From Streptomyces griseorubiginosus (lineage in GTDB: Bacteria; Actinomycetota; Actinomycetes; Streptomycetales; Streptomycetaceae), in assembly GCF_017614965.1 (NCBI RefSeq), contig NZ_WVUG01000021.1, positions 1-53,329 of the forward strand: DNA of 53,329 bases, in the 5' to 3' direction. The notes under the pieces were generated by a model, which saw only the letters and a program-made list of their open reading frames with translations, searched no databases and was not told where the DNA came from. This document shows positions 24,966 to 33,133 of the stretch, in pieces. The translations under genes and the position numbers were made by a program. Numbering within the stretch: position 1 is the stretch's first letter; every line of letters begins with the position of its first letter.

Positions 24966-26123
24966 ATGGACGCGGCTGACTTCAGCGCGGTGCTGTCCGA
25001 GGTCCGGCGTTTCGTCCGGGAACGCGTCGTGCCGCTCGAGGCGGAGATCGACGAGAAGGACGAGATGCCCGCGGACATCCGCGAGGCGGCGAAGAAGATG
25101 GGACTGTTCGGCTTCGCGCTGCCCGAGGAGTACGGCGGGCTGGGTCTGTCGATGCACGAAGAGGCCCGGCTGATGTTCGAACTGGGCTACACCACACCGT
25201 CGTTGCGCTCCATGTTCGGGACGAACAACGGTATCGCCGGGCACGTCCTGATGGTCGGCGGCACGGAGGGGCAGAAGGCCGAGTGGCTGCCGCGGATCGC
25301 CTCCGGCGACGTGCTCGCGTCGTTCGCGCTCACCGAACCCGAGGCCGGGTCCGACCCGTCGACGCTGACGACGCGCGCCCATCTCGACGGAGACACCTGG
25401 GTGATCAACGGCGCCAAGCGGTACATCACCAACGCCCCGCTCGCCGACGTCTTCATGGTCTTCGCCCGCACCGACCCCGACGCGCCGCGCACCCGGGGCA
25501 TCTCCACCTTCCTCGTCCCCGCCGGCACGCCGGGTCTGACGGTGGCCGCCCGGGACCACAAGATGGGCCAGTTCGGGGCCTGGACGGCGGACGTGTACTT
25601 CGACGACGTACGCGTCCCGGCCTCCGCGCTGGTCGGTGGTGAGGCGGGGCTCAACCGGGGCTTCTCCACGGCCATGGGCTGCATCGCGCACGGACGGGTC
25701 CACATCTCGGCGCTGATGGTCGGCATGGCGGCGCGGCTGGTCGACGAGTCGGTCGCGTACGCGAGCACCCGCAGGCAGTCCGGACAGCTCATCGGCTCCT
25801 TCCAGCTGGTCCAGGGCCTCATCGCCGACTCGCAGACCGACTACTACGCCGGCCGGGCCACGGTCCTGGAGGCGGCCACCGCCTTCGACGCGGGGACCGA
25901 CACCAAGATCGGCCCGTCCTGCGCGAAGTACTTCGCCAGCGAGATGGTCTGGCGGGTCGCCGACCGGGCGGTACAGATCCACGGCGGCGCGGGCTACATG
26001 CGTGGTGTCGCCGTGGAGCGCTTCTACCGAGACGCGCGCCTGTTCCGCATCTACGAGGGCACCAGCCAGATCCAGCAGATCATCATCGCGAAGGCCCTAC
26101 TGGGCGAAGCGGCCCGCGGCTGA
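24966..26123 (+). CDS. Acyl-CoA dehydrogenase (MCAD-type catalytic glutamate)
   Basis: A 385-residue acyl-CoA dehydrogenase with PEEYGG, SFALTEPEAGSDPS, WVINGAKRYITNA, IHGGAGYMRG and YEGTSQIQQI near residue 362. This is the only one of the eight dehydrogenases with the classical MCAD glutamate (YEGT), so it should be a homotetrameric enzyme competent on its own. It is the last gene of the 20776-26123 operon, with AAGGGAG upstream of the ATG. Directly beyond its stop the DNA changes into the long GC-rich repeat array. Confidence 0.94.
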   Translation: MDAADFSAVLSEVRRFVRERVVPLEAEIDEKDEMPADIREAAKKMGLFGFALPEEYGGLGLSMHEEARLMFELGYTTPSLRSMFGTNNGIAGHVLMVGGTEGQKAEWLPRIASGDVLASFALTEPEAGSDPSTLTTRAHLDGDTWVINGAKRYITNAPLADVFMVFARTDPDAPRTRGISTFLVPAGTPGLTVAARDHKMGQFGAWTADVYFDDVRVPASALVGGEAGLNRGFSTAMGCIAHGRVHISALMVGMAARLVDESVAYASTRRQSGQLIGSFQLVQGLIADSQTDYYAGRATVLEAATAFDAGTDTKIGPSCAKYFASEMVWRVADRAVQIHGGAGYMRGVAVERFYRDARLFRIYEGTSQIQQIIIAKALLGEAARG

Positions 26124-26156
26124 CCGGAGGCCAGCGGCCATGCGGGCCACCCCCGG

Positions 26157-27005
26157 CCGAACCGGACCGGGGACCTCGCGGCCACCCAACACGCGGCTGA
26201 ACTGGACCGGCGACCTCACAAACACCTGGCCACCCGAGCACCCGAGCACCCGGTCACCCGGCACGCGGCACCCGGCACCCGGCACCCGGCACCCGGCACC
26301 CGGCCGGGTGGCCACGCGGCACGCGGCTGAATCAGACCGGCGACCTCATAGACACCTGGCCACTCGAGCACCCCGTCACCCGGCACGCGGCACCCGGCAC
26401 CCGGCCGGGTGGCCACGCGGCACGCGGCTGAATCAGACCGGCGACCTCACAGGCACCTGGCCACTCGAGCACCCCGTCACCCGGCACGCGGCACCCGGCA
26501 CCCGGCCTGGCCGCCACGCGGCACCGGGCACGCGGCACGCGGCTGAACCGGACCTGCAGCCTCGCGGCCTCGCGGCCTCGCGGCCACCCGGCCACCCGGC
26601 CACCCGGCTGAACTCAACCTGCGGCCATCCGGGCACCCGGCCACACGGCCTCGCGTGCACGCCGCCACGCGATCACGCGATCACGCGGTCACGCGTCACG
26701 CGGTCACGCGTCACGCGGTCACGCGGCTGAACTTGAACTGCGGCCACCCGGGCACCCGGCCAACCGGCCACCCGGGCACCCGACAGGCGGCACGCAGCAC
26801 CCGGCACACGGCTGAACCGGACCTGCAGCCACCGGGCAGCTGGCCCCGCCGGTCACGCGGTCACGCGGTCACGCGGTCACGCGGCTGAACTGGACCTGCG
26901 GCCTCACGGGCACCCGGCCAACCGGCCAACCGGGCACCCCGTCACCCGGCAGGCGGCAGGCGGCACGCAGCACCCGGCACGCGGCTGAGCCGGGCCTGCG
27001 GCCGC
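26157..27005. repeat. GC-rich direct-repeat array between converging operons
   Basis: About 850 bp of degenerate direct repeats without a convincing gene. Three adjacent long units start at 26181, 26311 and 26412 (130, 101 and about 100 bp); each holds ACGCGGCTGAA, GACCGGCGACCTCA and CACCTGGCCAC. Shorter tandem runs are nested: GCACCCG five times (26268-26302) and GGTCACGC four times (26851-26882). The word CGGCTGAAC or a close variant recurs at irregular spacing to the right end. The unit of 101 bp is not a multiple of three, so the repeats do not keep a reading frame. It lies between the dehydrogenase (+) and the redoxin (-). Confidence 0.85.
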
Positions 27006-27026
27006 CGGGCAGCCGGGCCCCGTCGG

Positions 27027-27464
27027 TCACGCGGGACGGGAGAGTTGTTCGTGCACCCACGCGGGGGCGGGATTGACGTGGGGTCGGCCGGACACCACGA
27101 CCGTCGGCACGGTCTCGTTGCCGTCGTTGACCGCCCGCACCGCCGCCGCGCCCTCGGGGTCGCGCCAGATGTCGACCCAGTGCGCCCGGCGGGCCCTGCG
27201 GCCGAGCCGCATGCGCAGCCGGAGGCAGTACGCACAGCCCGGCCGCCAGTAGACGACCGGGCGGCCGTCGGCCGCGCTGCGGCGTTTCGCCTCCGCCGCG
27301 CCGATCGACCGGGGGAAGACGAGGGGCGAGTTCACCCCCGCGAGCAGGACGAACACCAGGAGGAGGACCACGGCGGTACCAGGGTTCTGGTCGAGGAACA
27401 ACCCGACCGCGAGGCCTGTGCCGCAGAGCAGGAACAGGATCGGCGGGAGCCAGACGCGCGTCAT
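27027..27464 (-). CDS. Membrane-anchored mycoredoxin/glutaredoxin-like protein
   Basis: A 145-residue protein with two N-terminal hydrophobic segments (PPILFLLCGTGLAVGLFL at about 7-24 and GTAVVLLLVFVLLAG at 29-43) followed by a thioredoxin-fold domain. VVYWRPGCAYCLRLR (about 70-84) carries the CxxC redox site, and NDGNETVPTVVV is the cis-proline loop. This arrangement matches actinobacterial mycoredoxin-type glutaredoxins with a membrane anchor, which probably use mycothiol. The gene is isolated between the repeat array and a strong terminator hairpin, and is not obviously part of the acyl-CoA operons. Confidence 0.88.
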   Translation of the reverse strand: MTRVWLPPILFLLCGTGLAVGLFLDQNPGTAVVLLLVFVLLAGVNSPLVFPRSIGAAEAKRRSAADGRPVVYWRPGCAYCLRLRMRLGRRARRAHWVDIWRDPEGAAAVRAVNDGNETVPTVVVSGRPHVNPAPAWVHEQLSRPA

Positions 27465-27488
27465 GGGAACGAAGGCTATGCGACGGGG

Positions 27489-27536
27489 CGTCGAGAAGGC
27501 CCCGGGGACGTCCGAAGCCCCGGGGCCCTCTCGACG
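27489..27536 (-). terminator. Strong hairpin terminator after the long leftward operon
   Basis: Two 19-nt arms (27489-27507 and 27518-27536) are complementary except for one G-T type mismatch, with a 10-nt loop. It lies 9 bp beyond the stop of the dehydrogenase at 27546 and just before the redoxin gene on the same strand. There is no long T-run, as is common in Streptomyces terminators. Confidence 0.85.
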
Positions 27537-27545
27537 GCTCGGTCG

Positions 27546-28661
27546 TCAGATGCCGAGCCGGTCCAGGAGGCGTTCGTGGTAGATCGCCGGTCCGCCGAAG
27601 AGCAGTTGGGAGGACTTCGCCCGGCGGAAGTACAGATGCGCCGGGTGTTCCCAGGTGAAGCCGATGCCGCCGTGGACCTGGATGTTCTCCATGGCGGCGA
27701 CCATGTACGCCTTGGAGCAGATCGCGTGGGCGACCGCCGAGGCCACGGGGAAGTCGGCGGAGCCCTCGGCGGCCAGCAGCGCGGCCTCCCGTGACGCGGC
27801 CTCGGCCAGTTCGACCTGGACCAGCATGTCCGCGCACTTGTGCTTGACCGCCTGGAAGGAGCCGATCGGCCGGCCGAACTGGTGCCGGGTACGGGCGTAC
27901 TCCGCGCTCATCTCCAGGCACCGCCGCGCCCCGCCCGCCTGCTCCGCGGCCAGCCCCACCGACGCCATGTCCAGGACCCGGGCCATGACGCGCCCGCCCG
28001 CACCGTCCGTGCCCACGAGCACCGCGGGCACGGCGTCGAACGTCAGCCGGGCCATGGCCCTGGTGGCGTCCAGGGTGGGGAGCGGCTCCGCGGACAGACC
28101 CGTCGCCGACCGGTCGACCGCGAACAGGGACGGACCGGCGACCGTGCGGGCGACGACCAGGACCAGGTCCGCCGTGGTGCCGTCGATCACGAAGCACTTG
28201 CGGCCGGTCAGCCGCCATCCGCCGTCCCCGTCGGACCGGGCGCGCACGGTGATCAGGGCGGGGTCCCAGGAGCCGTCGTCCTCGGCGACGGCGAGGGTGG
28301 CCGTGGTGCGGCCGGCGGCGATGCCCGGCAGGTGGCGTGCGCAGGCGTCCCGGTCGCCGGAGGCGAGCAGCGCCTGGGCGGCCAGCAGCACGGTGGAGAA
28401 GAAGGGCGCGCAGAACAGGGCGCGGCCCATCTCCTCCAGGACCACGCCGAGTTCGACGAGGCCGAACCCGTCGCCGCCGTACTCCTCGGGGATGGCCAGC
28501 CCCGGCAGCCGTAGCTGGTCGGACGCCTGGGCCCACACCTCGGGGTCGAAGCGCGGCTCGCTTTCCATGAGCTTGCGCACGGCCTCTTCCGGTGACTTGG
28601 CCTCCATGAACTCCCTCACGGAGGACCGGAGTTCCTTCAGCCCGCTGTCGTCGGTGATCAT
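27546..28661 (-). CDS. Acyl-CoA dehydrogenase, partner-type subunit
   Basis: A 371-residue dehydrogenase-fold protein of the same partner class as those at 1811 and 7659: IPEEYGGDGFGLVELGVVLEEMGRALF, LAVAEDDGSWD in place of TEPxAGSD, and GGIGFTWEHPAHLYFRRAK, with no YEGT and no helix-G catalytic glutamate. The ATG overlaps the stop of the catalytic-type subunit upstream (ATGA), which supports a coupled heteromer. Last gene of the seven-gene leftward operon starting at 34455. The open frame extends far upstream of this start in another gene's territory and was not used. Confidence 0.92.
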   Translation of the reverse strand: MITDDSGLKELRSSVREFMEAKSPEEAVRKLMESEPRFDPEVWAQASDQLRLPGLAIPEEYGGDGFGLVELGVVLEEMGRALFCAPFFSTVLLAAQALLASGDRDACARHLPGIAAGRTTATLAVAEDDGSWDPALITVRARSDGDGGWRLTGRKCFVIDGTTADLVLVVARTVAGPSLFAVDRSATGLSAEPLPTLDATRAMARLTFDAVPAVLVGTDGAGGRVMARVLDMASVGLAAEQAGGARRCLEMSAEYARTRHQFGRPIGSFQAVKHKCADMLVQVELAEAASREAALLAAEGSADFPVASAVAHAICSKAYMVAAMENIQVHGGIGFTWEHPAHLYFRRAKSSQLLFGGPAIYHERLLDRLGI

Positions 28662-29881
28662 GCGCGTGCCTCCTTCGGCAGGCCGAGGACACGTTCCGCG
28701 AGGATGTTCTTCATGATCTCCTCGGTGCCGCCGAGGATGCGCAACGCCGGGGTGGCCAGCAGGAGTTCGGCCCAGGAGTACGTCCCCCAGCGGCCGGTGT
28801 CGGCGATGATGCGCGGGCCGAGGCACTCGGACACGAAGTGGGCGGCGCGGGTGAGGTTCTGACCGTACATCAGCTTGGCGACGGACCTCTCGGGGCCGGG
28901 TGCGGTACCCGCTCGCAGGGTGCGCTGGGCGCGGGTGTTGAGGTAGCGGGTGGCCATGGCGTCGACGAGCAGTTCGGCGAGGCGTGCGCGCAGGGCGCGG
29001 TCGTCCCAGGTCCAGGTCGCGCGCATGAGCGCCGAGAGGTGGTCCGGGGACAGGGCGGCGGCCACCGGTCCCGCGCCCTCGCTGCCGACGGTGTCGCGCT
29101 CGTTCATCAGGGTGGTCAGGGCGACCGTCCAGCCGCCGTCGACCTCGCCGAGACGGTGGTCGTCGGGGATGCGGACGTCGGTGAGGAAGACCTCGTTGAA
29201 GTCGGTGCCGCCGGTCATCTGCCGCAGGGGCCGCACCTCGACGCCCGGGGCGTCCATGGGGACGAGGAAGGCCGTGATGCCGCGGTGCTTGGGGGCGTCG
29301 GGGTTGGTCCGGGTCAGCGCGAGGCCGATCTGGCTGTGGTGGGCGACCGAGGTCCACACCTTCTGCCCGTTCAGCACCCACTCCTCGCCCTCGCGGACGG
29401 CCCGGGTCGCCACGCTCGCCAGGTCGGACCCGGCGCCGGGCTCGCTGAACAGCTGGCAGGCGATGGCGTCGCCCCGGTACATCGCGGGCAGCCAGCGTTC
29501 CTTGATGTGCGGTTGGGCGTGGGCGAGGATCGTCGGCCCGATCATGCCGAGTCCGACCACGCCGAGCACGCCGGTGTCCGGGACGTCGTACTCGGACTCG
29601 ACGGACGCGTAGAGCAGTTCGTGGACGGGGGTCAGGCCCCGGCCGCCGTACTCGGGCGGGCCGGTGATCCAGCCGAAGCCGTTCTCGTGGCGGACGCGCT
29701 GCCAGGCGCGGGCCCGCCGCACGTGCTCCGCCTCCTCCTCGGGCGGGAGGCTGCTGAAGTAGGCCATCGAGTCGTCGCCCTCGCCCCAGGCGACGGTGGC
29801 GCGGTCGGGGGCCTTCCGCGCGTGCGTGTCGAGGAAGCGGCGCGCCTCGGCGGCGAAGTCCTGCGGGTCGTCGGATGTCAT
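28658..29881 (-). CDS. Acyl-CoA dehydrogenase, catalytic-type subunit
   Basis: A 407-residue acyl-CoA dehydrogenase. Landmarks are PPEYGGRG (75-82), QLFSEPGAGSDLAS (143-156), WVLNGQKVWTS (168-178) and LGGTEEIMKNILAERVLGLP near the C-terminus. Glu261 in MNERDTVG is at the helix-G position expected for the catalytic base, as in FadE26-type subunits. With the gene at 27546 it forms the second catalytic/partner pair of the window, in the same gene-product logic as 605/1811 but in reverse order. It follows the thiolase gene by 16 bp. Confidence 0.93.
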   Translation of the reverse strand: MTSDDPQDFAAEARRFLDTHARKAPDRATVAWGEGDDSMAYFSSLPPEEEAEHVRRARAWQRVRHENGFGWITGPPEYGGRGLTPVHELLYASVESEYDVPDTGVLGVVGLGMIGPTILAHAQPHIKERWLPAMYRGDAIACQLFSEPGAGSDLASVATRAVREGEEWVLNGQKVWTSVAHHSQIGLALTRTNPDAPKHRGITAFLVPMDAPGVEVRPLRQMTGGTDFNEVFLTDVRIPDDHRLGEVDGGWTVALTTLMNERDTVGSEGAGPVAAALSPDHLSALMRATWTWDDRALRARLAELLVDAMATRYLNTRAQRTLRAGTAPGPERSVAKLMYGQNLTRAAHFVSECLGPRIIADTGRWGTYSWAELLLATPALRILGGTEEIMKNILAERVLGLPKEARA

Positions 29882-29897
29882 CGCGTTCGCTCCGCTG

Positions 29898-31046
29898 TCA
29901 GGTCGACAGGATCGTCACTGCCGACGCGCCCGGCGCGCCGTACAGGTGGGTGTAGCCGACGCGGGGGGTGCCGGGGATCTGCCGGGTCCCGGCGGTGCCG
30001 CGCAGTTGGAGGACGATCTCGTGGATCTGGCGCAGTCCGGAGGCGCCGATCGGTTCCCCGTTGCCGAGCAGGCCGCCGTCGGTGTTGACGGGGATCCGGC
30101 CGCCGATCTCGGTCGCGCCCTCGGCGACGAGACGTTCCTGTTCGCCGTCCTTGCACAGCCCGTTCTCGGCCATGTGGATGATCTCCGACCCGGCGTCGGT
30201 GTCCTGCAGTTGGGCGACGTCGACGTCCTCCGGGCCGATGCCCGCCAGCTCGTAGGCCGCCCGGGAGGCGTCCACGGTCGGGCTGTCGACCGGCTCACCG
30301 ACCGGGAACGACGGGCTCTGCACCTCGAAGGCGCCGAGCCGGCGGCTGCGCAGGGCGGTGGAACGGACCCTTACCGGTTTCCCGGTGTACCGGTGGGCCT
30401 GGTCGGCGCGGCACAGCACGAGCGCCGCGGCGCCCTCGTTGGGGCCGCAGTACATGAACTGGCGCAGGGGGTAGTTGAGGACCGGTGAGGCGAGAACCTC
30501 CTCCGGGGTGAGGGGAGTCCGGCGCCAGGCCTTGTCGTTCGCGGCCGCGTTGCGGAAGTTCTTCGAGGCCACGCGGGCCAGCGTCTCGTGGGAGATGCCG
30601 TGCTCGTGCATATAGCGGTTGATCTTCATGCCGAAGAAGTGCGTGGTGAGGAAGAGCCCGGTCTGCCCGTACCAGGAGGGGATGCCCGCCACGGAGGGAT
30701 CGGCCGCGAAGGCGCCGCGCGGGTGCTTGTCCAGGCCGATCGCGACGGTCAGGTCGTGCTCGCCGGTCTCGATGGCGCGGGCGGCCAGCGCGAGGGCCGT
30801 ACCGGCCGTGGCGCACCCGTTGAACACTCCGCGCAGCGGGACGCCGGTCAGGCCGAGGCGGCCCACGATGGCGTCCGGGTTGGCGACCTCGTAGCTGCCG
30901 ATGTAACCGCCCTGGATCTGCGGCCAGTTCACGCCGGCGTCGGCGAGCGCGAGCCGTACCGCGTCCGCGCCCATGTCGAGTGCCGGCTTGCCGGGGAAGC
31001 GGCCGAAGGGGTGGAGTCCGACTCCGATGATGACGGCCTCGGTCAC
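29898..31046 (-). CDS. Thiolase (SCP2/lipid-transfer type) with nucleophilic cysteine
   Basis: A 382-residue thiolase-superfamily protein. The nucleophile Cys78 is present in VFNGCATAGTALALAARAI, and the C-terminal block GGRIPVNTDGGLLGNGEPIGASG supplies the partner His/Cys region typical of the SCP2-thiolase branch. It should cleave a 3-ketoacyl-CoA to acetyl- or propionyl-CoA and a shortened acyl-CoA. The adjacent DUF35 gene upstream overlaps its start by 4 bp. Contrast with the Cys-less homologue at 15211. GTG start with GGAGGAG upstream. Confidence 0.92.
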   Translation of the reverse strand: MTEAVIIGVGLHPFGRFPGKPALDMGADAVRLALADAGVNWPQIQGGYIGSYEVANPDAIVGRLGLTGVPLRGVFNGCATAGTALALAARAIETGEHDLTVAIGLDKHPRGAFAADPSVAGIPSWYGQTGLFLTTHFFGMKINRYMHEHGISHETLARVASKNFRNAAANDKAWRRTPLTPEEVLASPVLNYPLRQFMYCGPNEGAAALVLCRADQAHRYTGKPVRVRSTALRSRRLGAFEVQSPSFPVGEPVDSPTVDASRAAYELAGIGPEDVDVAQLQDTDAGSEIIHMAENGLCKDGEQERLVAEGATEIGGRIPVNTDGGLLGNGEPIGASGLRQIHEIVLQLRGTAGTRQIPGTPRVGYTHLYGAPGASAVTILST

Positions 31047-31486
31047 GGTGTCTCCTCCTCGGCCGGGGCGAACGCGAACGTGACGACCTCGGTGCCGTCG
31101 TCCTGGACGGTGTAGGGCACGAGCGTGAGCCGCATGGGCTGCCCGATGCGCAGCTTGCCGGGGTCGGGTTCGGTCAGGCGTGCCTCCACCAGCAGCTCGC
31201 CGGGGAGTTCGACGTAACCGACCGCGTAGGGCTCGAAGCTGTCGGGGCCGTCGTACGGCGGGGACGGCGGACGGAAGTTCTGGGTGGTGTACGTCCACAG
31301 CGTGCCGCGGCCGGCGAGCAGCCGGCGCTTCGAGTCCGTGCTCGCGCACCGCACACAGTCCGGGGCGGCCGGGAAGCTGACCAGGCCGCAGTCCGCGCAC
31401 TCGGAGCCGATGAGCCGGGGCGGGTCGTCGGGGCCGGCGGGCCAGGTGAAGAGGTCCTCGGCGACCGGGGTCTGCGTCGTCGTCAT
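31043..31486 (-). CDS. Zn-ribbon/OB-fold (DUF35) partner of the thiolase
   Basis: A 147-residue DUF35 protein: RLIGSECADCGLVSFP with CxxC, then CVRC, forming a zinc ribbon at about residues 30-47, followed by an OB fold (LAGRGTLWTYTTQNFRPP ... AVGYVELPGELLVEARL). It precedes the thiolase and overlaps it by 4 bp, so the two are probably made in equal amounts and form a complex. Such partners are needed for CoA-substrate binding in several thiolase-like systems. Confidence 0.93.
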   Translation of the reverse strand: MTTTQTPVAEDLFTWPAGPDDPPRLIGSECADCGLVSFPAAPDCVRCASTDSKRRLLAGRGTLWTYTTQNFRPPSPPYDGPDSFEPYAVGYVELPGELLVEARLTEPDPGKLRIGQPMRLTLVPYTVQDDGTEVVTFAFAPAEEETP

Positions 31487-31487
31487 C

Positions 31488-32399
31488 TCACGCCCCGTTC
31501 CGGTTGCCGAGCGCGTCGGCGTTGGGGGCGGCCTTGGCGACCAGGTTCGGGACGACCGAGGACAGGTCCTCGGGTGTCCAGCGGGTCTCGGCGCTCACGG
31601 CGGGGCCGTTGACCCAGCCCTCCAGCACGGTGATGCGGTTGCCGACGACGCCGAAGACCCGGCCGGTGACCTCGCGGGAGGCCGCCGAGCCCAGCCACAC
31701 CACGAGCGGCGAGATGGCCTCCGGGGTGAGGTCCTGGCTCTCGGCGGCCTGCCGCATCATCTCGATGTCCTCGGTCAGCCGGGTGAGCGCGGTCGGCGCG
31801 ATGGCGTTCACCGTGACGCCGTAACGGGCGAGTTCGGCGGCGGCGATGATCGTGAGGCTCGCGATGCCGGCCTTGGCCGAGCCGTAGTTGGACTGTCCGG
31901 GGTTGCCGAAGACGCCGGACGGCGAGGTCGTGTTGATGACCCGGGCGTCGTTGGCGTGACCGGCCTTGGCCCTCTCGCGCCAGTACGCGGCCGCGTGGTG
32001 CAGGGTGGCGAAGCTGCCCTTGAGATGGACGGCGAGCACGCTGTCCCAGTCCTGCTCGGTCATCGACACGATCATCCGGTCGCGCAGGATGCCGGCGTTG
32101 TTGACCAGGACGTCCAGGCCGCCGTAGGTGTCCACGGCGTGCCGGACGAGGTGGCCGGCGCCGTCCCAGGTGGAGATGTCGTCGGTGTTGGCGACGGCCT
32201 CACCGCCCGCCGCGACGATCTCGTCCACCACGGCCTGCGCGGGACCGGCCGAGGCTCCGGCGCCGTCGCGCCCGCCGCCGAGGTCGTTGACCACGACCCT
32301 GGCCCCGTGCGCGGCGAAGGCCAGGGCATGGGCCCGGCCGATGCCGTTTCCGGCTCCGGTGACGACCACGACTCGGCCGTCGACCACTTCTTCGGACAT
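31488..32399 (-). CDS. SDR-family 3-hydroxyacyl-CoA dehydrogenase, MFE-2 type
   Basis: A 303-residue SDR, paralogue of the one at 23525. It shows VVVVTGAGNGIGRAH, VVVNDLGGG, NNAGILRDRM, and the catalytic Ser/Tyr/Lys block INTTSPSGVFG...SNYGSAKAG. Expected role: NAD-dependent oxidation of a 3-hydroxyacyl-CoA, feeding the thiolase downstream in the same operon. GAGGAG precedes the ATG; the stop is one base from the DUF35 start. Confidence 0.93.
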   Translation of the reverse strand: MSEEVVDGRVVVVTGAGNGIGRAHALAFAAHGARVVVNDLGGGRDGAGASAGPAQAVVDEIVAAGGEAVANTDDISTWDGAGHLVRHAVDTYGGLDVLVNNAGILRDRMIVSMTEQDWDSVLAVHLKGSFATLHHAAAYWRERAKAGHANDARVINTTSPSGVFGNPGQSNYGSAKAGIASLTIIAAAELARYGVTVNAIAPTALTRLTEDIEMMRQAAESQDLTPEAISPLVVWLGSAASREVTGRVFGVVGNRITVLEGWVNGPAVSAETRWTPEDLSSVVPNLVAKAAPNADALGNRNGA

Positions 32400-32413
32400 C
32401 CTCAACTCCTCGA

Positions 32414-33133
32414 TCAGGACGGCTTGTTGGCCTCGGCGAGCAGCACGCGCGGGTCCTCGCTGCCGCAGCCGCACCGGCCGGGGACGACCCTGCCCGCGAT
32501 GCCGAGCGGGGTCTCGGGCAGGTGCGATGTGCGCTGCTCCCCCGCGGCCACGAACAGCTGCCCGTCGCGGTCGCCCACCCGCCATTCGGCGCCGTTGACA
32601 TGCGCGCCGCCGCGCTCGGGGCACTCCAGGGCGAGGGCGGGTCCGACGGGCGTGAGCAGACAGGCGGACACGCCCACCGCCCGCAGCACGGGCACGGCGG
32701 CCGGCCGGGCCAGCACCACCGGTGTCGCCCGGAACATCTCGCCGATGTCGGCGCCCCCGGCGAGGCCCTCCAGGGTCTCGGCGGACAGTCCGATCACGGC
32801 GTGCGGGCGCAGCTCGCGGTGGAAGACGGAGGTACGGCGGTGGTCCCAGCCCATCGCCTCGGCGATGCCGTACGTCACCTTCAGGGCGCGCAGGGCGCCG
32901 ATCACGGCGTGGCCCCAGAAGCCCTCGAAGCCGGACGCGGTCAGCAGGGCGCGCTGTCCGGGGGCGAGGCCGTGATCGCGCAGGCGGGCGGTGGCCCAGT
33001 CGGTGTCCCGGGCGAGTTCGGCCCGGGTCAGCCCGGTCTCCCGGGTGCCCCCGGCGGCCGAGAAGCGCACCACGTAGGCGAGTTCGGGCCGGTCGAGCTC
33101 CCTCGCCCGGGCCAGGGTGTCGGCGCGGGCCAT
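32414..33133 (-). CDS. Compact PaaK/ANL-ligase-like protein of unknown function
   Basis: A 239-residue protein without a family I can name. It reads like a shortened relative of the PaaK-type ligase encoded just upstream: GLAPGQRALLTASGFEGFWGHAV resembles the early ligase domain (DxxLGLRPGDRV) and VVPGRCGCGSEDPRVL resembles the CGCG region of PaaK-like enzymes. No SSGTTG phosphate loop or C-terminal catalytic lysine domain is visible. Translation is coupled to the ligase (its ATG overlaps the ligase stop, TGATG). A subunit or regulatory partner of the ligase is the simplest guess. Confidence 0.8.
   Translation of the reverse strand: MARADTLARARELDRPELAYVVRFSAAGGTRETGLTRAELARDTDWATARLRDHGLAPGQRALLTASGFEGFWGHAVIGALRALKVTYGIAEAMGWDHRRTSVFHRELRPHAVIGLSAETLEGLAGGADIGEMFRATPVVLARPAAVPVLRAVGVSACLLTPVGPALALECPERGGAHVNGAEWRVGDRDGQLFVAAGEQRTSHLPETPLGIAGRVVPGRCGCGSEDPRVLLAEANKPS

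Noticed and set aside
26002..26730. Open frame of 242 codons through the repeat array, rich in His-Pro-Ala-Gly-Thr-Arg
   Set aside because: It starts inside the dehydrogenase gene, the 101-bp unit shifts frame between copies, and similar open frames exist on both strands because the DNA lacks stop codons. No protein-like pattern.
26851..26882. Short tandem repeats considered as a CRISPR array
   Set aside because: Units are 7-8 bp without unique spacers, and no cas genes are present.
26869..28692. Long minus-strand open frame of 607 codons joining the repeat array and the 27.5-28.7 kb genes
   Set aside because: It is out of frame with the dehydrogenase and the redoxin, whose reading frames show clear family motifs; high GC produces long chance open frames.
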